Of a DNA stretch of 64,000 bases, positions 32,895 to 44,133 are shown piece after piece. The stretch is from Flaveria trinervia (taxonomy: Eukaryota > Streptophyta > Magnoliopsida > Asterales > Asteraceae). The stretch lies in NCBI GenBank assembly GCA_025506515.1, contig CM046442.1, forward strand, positions 111,548,491-111,612,490. Direction: 5' to 3'. Below the pieces are notes generated by a model. That model worked only from the letters and a program-made list of their open reading frames with translations, was not told the origin of the DNA and ran no database searches. A program made the translations under genes and the position numbers. Position 1 is the stretch's first letter, and each line of letters begins with the position of its first letter.

Positions 32895-33650
32895 TGAGGT
32901 GAGCGACTCTGTGTCGCAACAGACTCGAAAGAGGTCCTTGTCACGTATCCCAGTACTGTGTCAGTCTTCGGACATGAGTCAGGGGTTTGTTTGTCAGGTC
33001 CTGGCACAGTATCAATCTTCGGACATGCGTCGGGGGGTATTGCATGAGACAGGATACAAATTTGCGTACTCCGGTACTGTGTCAGTCTTCGGACATGAGT
33101 CGGTGGTTTGTGAGCAGGCCCCGGCACAGTATCAGTCTTTGGACATGAGTCGGGAGTATTGCATATGATGAAAGTGATGGATGATGAGTTCCGTGTCGCG
33201 TATCCTGGTACTGTGTAAGTCTTCGGACATGAGTCGGGGGTTTGTTTGTCAGGCCTCGACACGCTATCAGTCTTCGGACATGACTCTGGCATATTGCATG
33301 AGACGAGATAATGAGGTGACCGACTTGGTGTTGCAACAGACTCGGATCTGGTCCAATCCTTGAGATTGACCACATGTATGGGATCCTTGCCGCTTGCCCC
33401 AGGTACTGGAGTCAGCTTCGTGCACAATGTTCAGGGTCTATGAAAGACCTCAGGCCCAGTAACCAGATTTGTGCACAATGTTCGGGGTATAGCATATGGC
33501 ATTGATCCGGAATGAAACGAAAAGATGAACGGTGAATGTACTTGCCTCAGGTACTGGGGTCAGCTTCGTGCACAATGTTCGGGGTCTACGATAGACCTTA
33601 GGAACAGTAACTAGCTTCGTGCACAATGTTCGGGGTATTGTACATGTCAC
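32895..33650 (+). repeat. TCTTCGGACATGAGTC and GTGCACAATGTTC repeats in Y LTR 2
   Basis: Counterparts of the two repeat blocks of LTR 1 in the same order: TCAGTCTTCGGACATGAGTC units to about 33325, then the GCTTCGTGCACAATGTTC dimer at about 33400-33640. Confidence 0.75.
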
Positions 33651-34473
33651 AAGATGTAATGAATGAACGAAGGTTAACGAACGTAATGACGAAGAGAATA
33701 ATGATATTATCTGTATGTACGTATGATGCGTGATCACGAATGATATAAAGTATAGTATGTTTTGAAATAAAGTAAAAAATGGTTCTTGACTCAAAAAAGT
33801 ATGTTTTATTATAAAACTAGAACTCACTCAGCGTCGCTGACTTTTGTATACATGATAGTTGGCAGGTATATGTTGATGCCGAGGAGTTGCAAGCATGGAC
33901 GCATAAGCTACTAGGAGCATTTTGAGGCTGGCATCCGTATTTTGACATGTCATGTTTTTTAGATGAAAACTAATGTTGTAAATGACATGTTTTAGTTATA
34001 AATGAAAGTTTTAAATTCAGCTGCAAAATTAATATATGTTTTCTAACATTTTATGTGTGATGAACCACTAGCTGTAAGCGTCCCGGGAACAGGGCGTTAC
34101 AAGTTGGTATCAGAGCAAAAGTTTAAGTGAATTGGATAAATATTTTGAAAAACCTAATCTTAAACTGAGAATGGGACTAAAAGTAAAATGGATGCCAATC
34201 CTAGTAGCTACATGCCTGCAGTTAAAGGTTTTATGTAAACATTTTATGTAAGTTAATGTTAACCGGCATTATGTGTGCATGTTATGTGGCTTTTGTGATA
34301 TTGTGTAGATTTAGATACTGATGTAGTCGGGATAGGAAATGCTTGGGGTATGAAGAGTAAAGCAAGTGGCTAATCACAACTGGCCACTATAATTAGGGAC
34401 TTACTATACTTGACATAAACCGAGTTATTACCTTGAATGACCGCGTTAGTGTTTGAATCTTATAGTGTGTTAG

Positions 34474-35708
34474 ATGGTGGTCGGCGGCAGATCTTCGAAA
34501 GCCTCACGAGGTGGAGGTGGTGGTGGACGTGGTGCTAAACCACGGGTCATAAGAGGAAGGTCTAGAGCTGAAGGAGCAGCCCATGAGGAACCCGAGACCC
34601 CTCATTAGGAGGGCGATGATGAGAATGCTAATCAGAGAGCCTCGATGAGAGAGGCAGTCAGGGAGGAAGTGCATCAGGTCATGCAGACGATCCTACCATC
34701 AGTGGTGACCGAAGTTATGAAGGTTGTTAAAGATGGGGAGAGACAGGAAGGGGTAGACCTTCGGGCAAAAGGAGACGACCCGGGGCTGAAACGGTTTTCT
34801 TCGATGACGAAGAGGAAGAGCCTGCGCCGTAGGCGGCACGAGGCTGTAATTATGGGGCATTTCAATGATGCAAGCCCCCAACTTTTGATGGAAACGGCAC
34901 TGTTGCTGCTGCTCACCGATGGGTGAGAGAGATGGAAGCCGTATTGAATATCAGCGAGTGTCGGGAGGATCAGAAAGTAAAGTTTGCTACCCATTCTTTT
35001 ATGGACTCGGCTCTGTGCCGGTGGGACAATATAGTCCAAGCCGAGGGTAGCAGAGCTATTGGAAGGATGAGATGGCCGGAGTTGAAAAGGCTGGTGATTG
35101 AGGAATTTTTTCCTCATCGTGAGATGGATAAAGTTGGAAGAGAGTTCTAGCAGCTAGAGGCGGGAACCCTGACACATCAACAGTACACCATGAAGTTCAA
35201 CGAGATGGCATGTTTGGTGTCGGATCAGGTGACACCTCTTTCACGAAAGATCAAGAGGTATATTCAGGGCTTGCCGGCGGACATCCGTAGGGACATGATC
35301 GCAGCCCGACCGAGCACGTTTAGGTCAACCGTTGACCTGGCGGGAAGGTTGTATGACGAGCGGGGGACGATGGTGATGACAGACGAGGGGGGGTGCGAGC
35401 CTATGTTAAGAAGGGGAAAGGAAGGCGAGACAATGATGTTGGATTTGGGTATGGAGGTACGGCGTCGAGGGACGATGATCGGAAGAGAATGGAAAGAAAG
35501 GAGAGATTTGCTAAAATGTGGCAGAGGCCATGAGGGGGAGTGCAAGTGGGGACTGAATGTTTGTTTTGAGTGTGGAAAGGAGGGCCACATAGCGAGGGAC
35601 TGTCAAATGGCTAAATGCTACGAGTGTGGCAAGACAGGACACATGAGCAGAGACAGCAAGAAGTCCAGGGTAGGAAGCTCCAGTACGAGGAAGGAGAACA
35701 GAGGGTGA
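34474..35708 (+). pseudogene. Y unit 2 gag
   Basis: The ATG at 34474 opens VVGGRSSKASRGGGGGGRG. The frame stops at 34606 (TAG), then continues in other frames: QTILPSVVTEVMKVVK (34684 on), a TFDGNGTVAAAHRWVREMEAVLNISE capsid core (about 34875-34955), and an open segment 35190-35708. That last segment has SRKIKRYIQGLPADIRRDM and two clear zinc knuckles, CFECGKEGHIARDC and CYECGKTGHMSRD, after a degraded CGRGHEGEC. It is better preserved than unit 1. Confidence 0.87.
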
Positions 35709-35974
35709 ATGCTAGAGCCTTCGCTATGACCGGGAGGAGGCTAGGTCAGACTCTGAGGTAACGTCAGGTACGTTCTTGCAAGTTTAGATTTATGCATCTA
35801 TGCTTTAATTGTGACAATAGTAGTAGTTTTGTTGCCGCTGTTTTCTGTGATGTTGCACGTTAGGGGTAGGGATATCGATGTGCCCTTCAATGTAAGAATT
35901 GTTGTTAGTAAGTCTACCAGGTTACCTAATGCCCTAGAGGATTGCGCGATAGAATTGAGAGAGAGCGCTTGTTC
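35709..35974 (+). pseudogene. Y unit 2 protease remnant
   Basis: Same decayed stretch as in unit 1, including GACTCTGAGGTAACGTCAGG and the lost active site. It keeps slightly more of the X-like GATGTGCCCTTCAATGTA block (35877-35894) than unit 1. Non-coding. Confidence 0.7.
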
Positions 35975-36529
35975 CTGCTAGGCTGTTCAAGACAGACATA
36001 GGTAGGTAGACATGCATCTCCGGGTGAGTTTATTAGTAGTCTATGACTCAAACTCTAAGTGTTGCAAGAAGATGGATTGATCAACCTTGCACAACCAGAG
36101 TTCGGTGACGACCTACGACAATGAAGTATGAGGAAGGCTTCGACCAGGAGAGCGGATTGCTTGATTTGAAATCAAGTAAAGCTAATATTAAAGTGTAGAG
36201 GGTCATTCCTAGTTGTTGCTCAAGTAGGAGAAGTGACACATCGAATGGAGCCACCCGATGAGTTAAGTGGAATTCATTTGATGTTCCATACATCTCATCT
36301 AAGAAAGAGCTCAACCGATGAGGATATGATCCAGCTACTAGAGAATATTGGGATGGACAGAGTATCCAACCACGAGGAGCAACTGGTGACCATTACTAAT
36401 AAGAAGAAGAGAATAGACCAAGGAGGATGATGGTTTCACTTGTGCGGGTGCAGTGAATCCTAAAGGGATCTGAGTTTAAATGCAAGCTCAAAGAAAAAGT
36501 GAGAAAATGTTACCTGTAATTGTTCAAGA
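35975..36529 (+). pseudogene. Y unit 2 filler and integrase C-terminal remnant
   Basis: Filler to about 36185, then the frame 36233-36430 reads MEPPDELSGIHLMFHTSHLRKSSTDED..., the integrase tail, with a slightly better match to X (HTSHLRK) than unit 1. Hairpin AGGTTTCGGGGACGAAACCT at 36536-36555 and a PPT AAAGGGGGGTAGA at 36559-36571 precede LTR 3. Confidence 0.75.
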
Positions 36530-36573
36530 AGCGACAGGTTTCGGGGACGAAACCTCTTAAAGGGGGGTAGACG

Positions 36574-37251
36574 TGTAACACCCTGAAATTTCTATTTAAA
36601 CGGAAGGAAAAGAAAAGTAAATAGAAAGAATAGAATTTGTGCACAAGTAGAGGGGGATAAAGTGTACAAAGTAAAAATCTTATTAATTTAAGATATTTAA
36701 AGGGGCATGGTCGCCCATATCAAGCAGAAAGCTGCTTTGATCTCGGAGGAAGAAGAAGAGACAGAGAGAGAGCCCGGATCTAGGGAGAGAAAGAGGAAGA
36801 AGAAGCTGAAAAAGCTAAGTCTTCTCTTGTTTGAGCTCGGTTTCAGTTAAGTATTGAGTTCTTGACCGAAGTTCCGGTTGTTTAGAGTTTACTTTCGGGA
36901 TTCAAAGAGCTGAATCGAAGTGGGTCTTGAACTGGAAGAGTGCTGCTCAAAAGCTGCTCAAGGTAAGTTTCTAGAACCCCTCTTGTACCGATTTTCAACT
37001 GATTTGAAGCTATTATGCATACGATGTAAGCATCTTTTAAAGAAACCGTGGGTTTACAGCCTTATGTTAGAATGTTGTATGTATGTATGCATGTTATAGT
37101 TTTGATTATGGGTTAGAGATGATGTTTAGCATGCTTACATGGCCTTAGCATGTTAGATCTGTGTTTCGGTATGCTCAGAATGAGAATCGGGTGAAATTGG
37201 TAACATAGAAAAGATTGCAAAATGTTTGATAGATATAAACAGTGGCATCCG
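36574..37251 (+). repeat. Y LTR 3, truncated
   Basis: Matches the first about 670 bp of LTRs 1 and 2 up to AAACAGTGG (about 37237-37245), then reads CATCCG and the GAGAG duplication. The minisatellite and the rest of the LTR are missing. The remaining CATCC may come from the GCATCC(T/C)GGGA near the LTR end, in which case an internal deletion removed about 2.3 kb. Confidence 0.85.
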
Positions 37252-37256
37252 GAGAG

Positions 37257-38470
37257 ATTGCCAATCTAAGAATGGAAAACCCAGAATCGAAAAGGTGGTT
37301 CCTGATGAACCAGAGACCCCTCATCCGGAGGGTGGCGACGAGAGCGCTAATCTGAGAGCCTGAGTAAAGGAGGCTGTTATAGAAGAAGTTCATCCGGTCA
37401 TGCAGACGATCTTACCGTGTGTAGTGACTGAAGTTATCAAGGTAGTGCGGGAAGGGGAATGGAAAGAGAGAAATAGGTCCTCGAGAGGACGGGAGCAACT
37501 GGAGCCTGAAACGGTTCTCTCGAATGATGTTAAAGAGGAGGAGGAAGAGGAGCCCGTGCAGGAGGTGACATGAGGCTGTAAATACGGGGCATTTTAACGA
37601 TGCAAGCCCCCAACTTTCGATGGAAAAGGCACTCCTGCTGCTGCTCACCGGTGGGTGAGAGAAATAGAAGTTGTATTGAATATCAGCGAGTGCTGGGAGG
37701 CCAAAAAGTTAAGTTTGCTACCTAATCTTTTGTGGACTCGGCTCTGTGATTATGGAACAATATAGTCCAACCCGAGGGTAGCAGGGTAGTTAGGAGGATG
37801 AGATGGTCGGAGCTGAAGAAGTTGGTGATTGAGGAGTTTTTGTCTTCATCGGGAAATGGACAAGGTCAAAAGGAAGTTCTTGCTACTAGAGGCGGGAACC
37901 ATGACACACCAGCAATACACCACAATGTTCAACAAGATGGCACGTCTAGTGCCGGATCAGGTGACGCCTCTATCACGGAAGATTAAGAGGTACATTCAGG
38001 GTTTGCCAGCGGACATTCACAGGCATATGATCGCTACCCGACGAGCACGTTTAGGACAGCGGTGGATTTGGCAGGGAGGTTATATGATGAGAGGGCTGTA
38101 GTGGTGGTGGCTGAAGGTAGCAGGAAGGGTGGATGTGATAGAAATTGGAATGGGAAGAGGTTTGGTCGGGGTGGGGCCTCGACGGGTAACAAGAAGGCAA
38201 GGGAGGACGACCGTTGTGTGGTCGCGTCGGGTGCGGGTATGAAGAAGTGTGGTAGGTGTGGGAGAGAGCATAGTAGGGAATGTAAGTTTGGGTCGAACTT
38301 GTGCTTTAAATGTGGGAAGGCAGGGCACATGGCAAGGGACTGTCGTATGGTCTGGTGGTTTAGTTATTGTGAAGAGGGTCACATAAGTAAGGATTGTAAG
38401 AAGCCGAGGGTGGAGAGCTCTGGGCGAAGACGACGGGGAGTGAAGGGGCGAGGGAAAGGGCTAGAGCATT
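37257..38470 (+). pseudogene. Element X gag, main part
   Basis: Continues the gag start at 25712. Blocks in order: PDEPETPHPEGG, QTILPCVVTEVIKVV (about 37403), capsid CKPPTFDGKGTPAAAHRWVREIEVVLNISECWE (about 37600-37700), LKKLVIEEF, SRKIKRYIQGLPADIHRHMIA (about 37975-38040). Zinc-binding region in 38062-38478: CGRCGREHSREC, CFKCGKAGHMARDC and a third knuckle that lost its first Cys (FSYCEEGHISKDC). Stops at 37361 and 37571 plus frame changes break it. Confidence 0.85.
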
Positions 38471-38474
38471 CACC

Positions 38475-39405
38475 ATGAAACAGGAAGAAGCTAGGACGGA
38501 CCCTGATGTTGTGTCCGGTACGTTTCTAGTGAACCCAGCTTTAGCTTCTGCGTTATTTGATTCGGGTGCCAGTAAAACTTTTATTTCAGCCGCTTTCTGT
38601 GCAAAGCTGCCTATTAGTAGTAGACGTGTTGATGTGCCCTTCGATGTAGAAACTGTCATAGGTAAGTCTACCAGGATTTCTGAGATGATAGAGAACTGTG
38701 ATGTGGAACTAGAAGGTCATAAGTTTCCTGTTAGACCATTCGTGATGACCCTAGGTGGTTTCGATTTGGTTCTTGGGATGGATTGGTTGGAGGACTCCGA
38801 GGCGAAAATTGTGTGTCGCAAGAACATGATTCATTTGACAGCACCTAACGAGAGTTTGGTAACTATTTATGGAGATCGGGTCACGATGATCCCGAATGTA
38901 ATCTCAATGGCGGTGGCGGGAAAGTGTATGAGGTGTGGATGTAGCGCCTACTTAGCTTATGTAAAGGATGTGGATACGCCAACACGACAACTATCCGATA
39001 TACCGGTTGTGTGTGACTTTCCGGACGTGTTTCCAGAAGACTTACCAGGAGTGCCACCTAACAGAGAGATCAAGTTTCAGATTCATCTGATACCGGGTGC
39101 CCAACCTGTTGCCAAGGCACCGTATCGATTGGCTCCGACGAAAATGAAAGAGTTGATGGAGCAGTTGCAAAAACTGCTTGATAAGGGTTTCATTAGGCCG
39201 AGTACCTCTCCTTGTGGTGCTCCGGTCCTATTCGTGAAGAAGAAAGATGGTAGCATGAGGATGTGTATCGACTACGGTGAGCTGAACAAGTTGACGGTGA
39301 AGAACCGATACCCCTTACTGAGAATAGATGATTTGTTCGATCAACTTCAAGGTGCTAGTTGGTTTTCAAGGATAGACCTTCGATCTGGCTATCATCAGTT
39401 GAGGT
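38475..39405 (+). CDS. Element X protease and RT N-terminal part
   Basis: Open for 310 residues. Retropepsin motif DSGAS at 38559-38573 (residues 29-33), followed by LGMDWL near residue 99-104, which usually completes the fold. After a linker (VCDFPDVFPEDLPGVPP, about 179-195) RT starts: APYRLAP, GFIRPSTSPCGAPVLFVKKKDG, YGELNKLTVKNRYPLL, and ends in IDLRSGYHQLR. A single-base loss near 39403, relative to the relic at 1850-1865, shifts the frame. The best-preserved piece of X pol. Confidence 0.88.
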
Positions 39406-40600
39406 GAAGGAGCAGGATATCCCTAAAACAGCTTTCCGCACTCGTTATGGTCACTACGAGTTTCTCGTCATGTCTTTTGGTTTGACCAACGCGCCTGCTG
39501 CTTTAATGGATGTGATGAATCGGGTGTGTTGGCCGATGTTAGATAAATCAATGATTGTGTTTATTGATGATATCCTGATTTATTCGAATATTAAGAATGA
39601 GCACGCTGATCATATTTGGGAGGTTCTAGAGATGTTGAGAAAGAAGAAGTTGTACGCCAAGTTCTCCAAGTGCACATTTTGGTTGCACGAAGTTTAGTTC
39701 TTGGTTCATCTGGTGAATCCTGACGGGATTATGATGGACTCGGCAAAGGTGGAGGAGGTGATACAGTGGAAGTCTTCAAAGACACCATCCGAGATTCGTA
39801 GCTTCTTGGGTTTGGCGGGCTACTATAGAAGATTTATCCAAGACTTTTCTAAGATCGCTTCTCCACTAACTAAGTTGACCCGGAATGATGTAAAGTTTCT
39901 ATGGGGTTAAGCTCAAGAGAAGGCATTCGAGGAATTGAAGGCAAGGTTGACTCAAGCTCCTGTTGTGTCATTATTCGATAGAAGTGAAGATCTGGTGGTT
40001 TATTCAAATGCTTCCTACTCGGGGTTGGGGTGTGTGTTAATGTAGAGAGGAATAGTTATAGCCTATGAATCCCGACAGTTAAGGTTCATGAGGTCAACTA
40101 TCCTACTCATGACTTGGAGCTTGTAGCCGTGGTCTTTGCACTAAAGATTTGGAGGCACTATCTTTACGGGACAAAGCGCACCATTTTCACTGACCACAAG
40201 AGCTTGAAGTACTTTTTTGAGCAGAAAGATCTGAACATGAGGCAGAGACGATGGTTGGAGCTTATAAAGGACTATGATTGTGAGATCCATTACCATCCGA
40301 TCAAGGCCAACATGGTGGCTGATGCCCTTAGCCGAAAGGAGAGGCCCGAGCAGATTTGGGTGAAGGCGTATCAGCTAATCATGACCTGTGACGTGATGAA
40401 GCAAGTTAAAGAGTTTCAAGATCAGGCATTGGAGGAAGATCATCTTAACTGGGAAAGAATGAGAGGTCTGGTTGGCGAATTGGGTGAAAACACACTTGGT
40501 GTTAAAACCCGATTTGAACGGATGTGGATTCCTCATTTTGGGGATCTACGAGTGAAGATTTTGGATGAAGCTCATAAGACTTGATACTTCATTCATCCAG
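39406..40600 (+). pseudogene. Element X RT C-terminal part and RNase H
   Basis: After the shift the frame reads VKEQDIPKTAFRTRYGHYEF and the catalytic motif FIDDILIYS (IDD at 39563-39571). A TAG at 39695 and a TAA at 39908 interrupt the thumb region; ASPLTKLTRNDV is visible before the second. RNase H has VVYSNASYSGLG (the usual first Asp replaced by Asn), a TAG near 40044, then an open frame 40114-40584 with HDLELVAVVFALKIWRHYL, FTDHKSLKYFF and NMVADALSRKE, whose D and H residues are intact. No functional enzyme as written. Confidence 0.87.
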
Positions 40601-41822
40601 GGGCCACAAAGATGTATCAAGACATGAAGAAGGATTATTGGTGGCCGGGTATGAAACAAGACGTAGTGGAGTATATGAGTAAATGCCTTACTTGTCTACA
40701 GGTGAAGGCCGAGCATCAGAAGCCGTATTGAAAGATCTAACCTTTGGATATACCAGAATGGAAGTGGGAGCACATCACCATGGATTTTATTACAAAGCTG
40801 CCGCGTACCCCGAAAGGGTATGATGATATATAGGTGATTGTTGACCGCTTGACGAAGAGTGCTCACTTCCTATCGATCCGCGAGACATATTCATCAGAGA
40901 GGTTGGCCGATCTTTTCATCAAAGAGATTGTAACTCGTCACGGTGTGCCGGTGTCTATTGTGTCTGATCGTGACACCCGGTTTACATCTAAATTTTAGAG
41001 GAAGTTCCACGACGTGATGGGGACAAGGTTACACATCAGTACGACTTATCATCCCTAGACTGATGGTCAGTCAGAGTGGACCATTCAGACATTGGAGGAC
41101 ATGCTTCGGACATGTGTTATGATTTCGGGGGAAGTTGGGATGACCACTTACCGTTAGCTGAATTCTCATACAACAATAGTTACCATGCCAGCATTGGTAT
41201 GCCACCCTATGAGATGCTATATGGTAGGAGATGCAAAACAGCTGTCTGTTGGGGTGATATTGGTCAGAAAGAGTTAGGAAGCATCAAGGTAATTGAGGCT
41301 ATGACTGAAAAGCTCGAAAAGATCAAGGCCTTCATGAAGGCAGCCAAAGATAGACAGAAGTCGTATGCTAATAAACGATGCAGACCGACTGAGTTCCAGG
41401 TGGGTGACCGGGTTATGTTAAAGGTCTCACCTTGGAAGGGTATTATTCAATTCAAAAAGCGGGGCAAGTTAAGACCGAGGTATATAGGCCCTTTCCGAAT
41501 CATTGCTCGAGTAGGAGACGTGGCCTATAGATTGGAGTTACCAGATGTGTTAAGTGGAATTCACTCGACATTCCACGTATCTCATCTAAGGAAATGCCTG
41601 GCGGATGAAGACATGATTGTTCCACTGGAGGATATCGAAGTAGACGAACGACTCAATTATGTGGAGCAACCAGTGGCTATCATCCATAGAAAAGAGAAGA
41701 GGCTGAGAAATAAAGTGGTTCCTCTTGTGCGTGTACAGTGGAAGCACAAGAAGGGATCTGAGTCAACATGGGAGACTGAAGAAGAAATGATACAGCATTA
41801 CCCATGTTTTTTCGAGGAATAA
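40585..41822 (+). pseudogene. Element X integrase with chromodomain-like tail
   Basis: The HHCC zinc region ends in CLTC (40684-40695). The core carries MDFITKLP, first Asp near 40782, and VSDRDTRFTS, second Asp about 40965; a DGQSEWT segment near 41065 shows Trp where Arg usually follows Glu. In-frame stops at 40582, 40729, 40738, 40831, 40996 and 41056 make it a pseudogene. The open frame from 41076 holds PLAEFSYNNSYHASIGMPPYE, GDRVMLKVSPWKG, GPFRIIARVGDVAYRLELP, HVSHLRKC and a chromodomain-like end (VQWKHKKGSESTWETEEEM). This tail places X with the chromoviruses. Confidence 0.9.
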
Positions 41823-41859
41823 TAGGTTTCGGGGACGAAACCTATTTAAGGGGGGTGGA
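41821..41859 (+). promoter_or_regulatory. Hairpin and polypurine tract before X 3' LTR
   Basis: AATAGGTTTCG, GGGA, CGAAACCTATT (41821-41846) is a perfect 11-bp inverted repeat with a 4-base loop overlapping the pol stop. The purine tract AAGGGGGGTGGA (41848-41859), which primes plus-strand DNA synthesis, follows at once. The core of the hairpin is kept in both Y units. Confidence 0.8.
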
Positions 41860-41861
41860 CT

Positions 41862-43840
41862 TGTAATGCGCGGATAGTTTTCTTTAAATCCGAGGAAAGA
41901 AGTAAAAGAAATAAAGTCCAAAGTCAAGGGACCAAACTCGCCAACGAGAGAAACTTAGGTGAGTGGGGGTATTTAAAGGGAGAGGGCAGCCCTTACCCTC
42001 TCCCCACACACACCAAAATCAGCCAAGAAGAGAGAAAGGGGGAAAAGAGGAGAAAAGCTTGGTTCGGGTTGATTCGAGCGTGGAAATCATCGAGTAAAGG
42101 GTCAAATCGAAGCTCTTCTCGTTGTGGTCATTTGTGTGAGTTCTAGGACCCGTCTTTTACATGTTTTTAAATGATTTGGGGCTAGAACACATCTGAAAAT
42201 CGGTTTTGGTGTGTGTGTGTGTTTGACCCGTTTGTGTGTGTGTGGGCATGTGTATGATTCGTTTGGTCTCGTGTTTGAGCTTGTGTGTGCTTGAATGGTG
42301 TTGTGGTATGCATTCCTAAGGTTTAGGATGGTTGATTTAGGCTCAGAATGGGTTTAGATGAGCTGGTAAGTCAAAAATTGCAGATTGGGTTCGAGATGAA
42401 TTGTATTCTGCACCAGCTAGGGCTAGGCGACCGAATGGAGGCCATACGGCCGATTCAGGTGCAATTGAGGTTCATTCGCAAGACCGAGGGTTCATTCGCA
42501 CGACTGAGGGTTCATTCGCATGACTGAGAGCCCGGTCGCATAAATGCCCATTCGCATTAGTTCCATCCCCATTAGGTCCATTCGCATTGGACTCATCTGC
42601 ATGGAGTCCATTCGCATTAGTTTCATTCGCACGATTGGGTGTTCATTCGCATAGGTGTTCATCCGCAATGGTCCAATCGCATGATGTTCAGTCGCGTGGA
42701 GGCGATGCGACTGAAGGATGCCCATACGCCAAAGTAGGGCTGGCGTACCCAAAGGAAGTGTAGTTTATGTACTGACCTTCGGGGGAAAGTGCGGATGTAA
42801 GTTTTGACGTGAAAGTTCCAGTAAGTTCATGTAATATGACTGTTGAGGCCTTAGAGAGTACGTTGGGTAGGATGATGATGATGTTGCATGATTATGCATG
42901 TTATGTATGTATGATGTTGCCCTGTATGATGATGATGACTGTGTATGTTATGTTCCTTATTATGATGTATGTTGATCTTTCTTGTGGCTCTACGTGTTAT
43001 GTTATGAATGAAATGAAAATATTATGTAACGTAAAGCGAAAGATAATGACAAAGGAACATGAAGTAAGAATGCATGCACTAATGAATGATAAAAGTAAAG
43101 AAAGTCTTGCAAGCCTTGTATGTCGGGACACACCATTAAAAGGTGTTAGCCTAACGGTGTGCGGGTTCGCTACCCAGGGAGGATGCACATTGAGGTCTTT
43201 ATTTGTGATTGACCATGTGTATGGAACCATTGTTGCTTGCCTTAGGTACTGTGGCCAGAGGTGCTGGGCACCATGAATGAAGGTCTATGAAAGGCTTAGG
43301 TCTAGTACCATAAGCACGAACGGCATAGCACAAGACAATAGTATACCAGAACTTTACCTTAGGTACTGTGGCCATAGGTGCTAGGCACCGTGAACGAAGG
43401 TCTATGATAGGCTTAGGCCTCGTATCATGAGCATGAAGGGTAAAGTTCATGGCGTTGATGAAAGGGAAAGATGTAATGACAAAAGAATGAATAATGAAGA
43501 TAATAATGATATTATCTATGTGTATGTATAAAACTAGAACTCACTCAGCAACGCTGACTTTGGTGTGTTTCCAGTTGGCATGTAATGGTTGCGGAGGATG
43601 GCACGGGCGGCTACTAAGCTCTTTTGGGATGGCATCCATTTATATAATGCTTTTGTGATGTGATGCAACAATGTACTTTGTAACTAATTAACAATGTATT
43701 ATTTTGCGAAAGTTTTTATGATGAAATGAAATGTCATTTTTGAATGTTTCCGCTGCGATATTTATGTAAGTTAAATGAAAATGTATGTTTTATGTGTAAT
43801 GATTTATCAGCTGTAAGCATCCCGGGAATGGGGCCTTACA
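41862..43840 (+). repeat. 3' LTR of element X
   Basis: 1979 bp, TGTAATGCG...CCTTACA. It aligns with both blocks of the 5' LTR. Main differences are scattered substitutions and a loss of about 66 bp near 43530 (the 5' copy has ATGCATGATCACATGAAAG and further sequence there). It includes the CATTCGCA field (42460-42740) and the dimer (43230-43445). A TATTTAAAG box is at about 41969. Confidence 0.92.
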
Positions 43841-43845
43841 ATATG

Positions 43846-43933
43846 CAATTTCAATCATATTATTTATTAATTATTATATTTTCATTACTAATTACTTAAT
43901 ATTTTATTTATTCAACCCGTGTAATACACGAGG
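43846..43933 (+). mobile_element. Helitron-like element 2, right part
   Basis: Continues from 18742 after the X target duplication. It carries CGTGTAATACACG (43918-43930), the counterpart of the subterminal hairpin of Helitron-like element 1. The expected CTAG end is not visible: the sequence goes into TATATA right after the hairpin, so the tip is lost or altered. Confidence 0.45.
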
Positions 43934-43956
43934 ATATATACATATATGTATATATA

Positions 43957-44001
<45 letters not shown>

Positions 44002-44061
44002 TATATTATATGTATATGCATATATCTGTATATATAACATATATATATCCATATGTGTATG

Positions 44062-44092
<31 letters not shown>

Positions 44093-44093
44093 G

Positions 44094-44133
<40 letters not shown>

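Larger units (their letters stand above)
31258..34101 (+). repeat. Y LTR 2
   Basis: 2844 bp, TGTAACACC...GCGTTACA. It matches LTR 1 across its length; much of the 156-bp length difference comes from fewer minisatellite units. It serves both as 3' LTR of unit 1 and 5' LTR of unit 2: PPT on its left, primer site on its right. Confidence 0.9.
25791..37251 (+). mobile_element. Tandem array of non-autonomous gypsy Y (LTR-int-LTR-int-LTR)
   Basis: Three LTRs in direct order (25791, 31258 and 36574) separate two internal regions of about 2.47 kb. GAGAG stands before the first LTR (25786-25790) and after the last (37252-37256), and the interrupted X gag frame is restored when one copy is removed, so the array sits in a single insertion site. 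The third LTR lacks most of its 3' part. The two internal units are very similar and share the same large pol deletion, so one is a copy of the other. LTR-LTR unequal exchange is the simplest origin. Confidence 0.88.
18743..43840 (+). mobile_element. Gypsy element X (Tekay/Del-type), with nested insertions
   Basis: Two LTRs with TGTAA...TTACA ends, an initiator-Met primer site, gag-pol and a polypurine tract, all on the plus strand. Both flanks read ATATG (18738-18742 and 43841-43845), an exact 5-bp target duplication, so the 25 kb are one insertion. The integrase ends in a chromodomain-like region, the mark of chromoviruses, and wording is closest to Tekay/Del. Two later insertions lie inside it: an Athila/Tat-type element in the 5' LTR and a Y array in gag. 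Removing them leaves about 9 kb. Confidence 0.92.

Noticed and set aside
32543..33427. 294-residue minus-strand frame rich in Pro/Thr/Asp
   Set aside because: It runs through the repeat blocks of Y LTR 2 against the element's direction, with repeated words that mirror the DNA repeat. Frame shadows on the other strand show the same. Not a gene.
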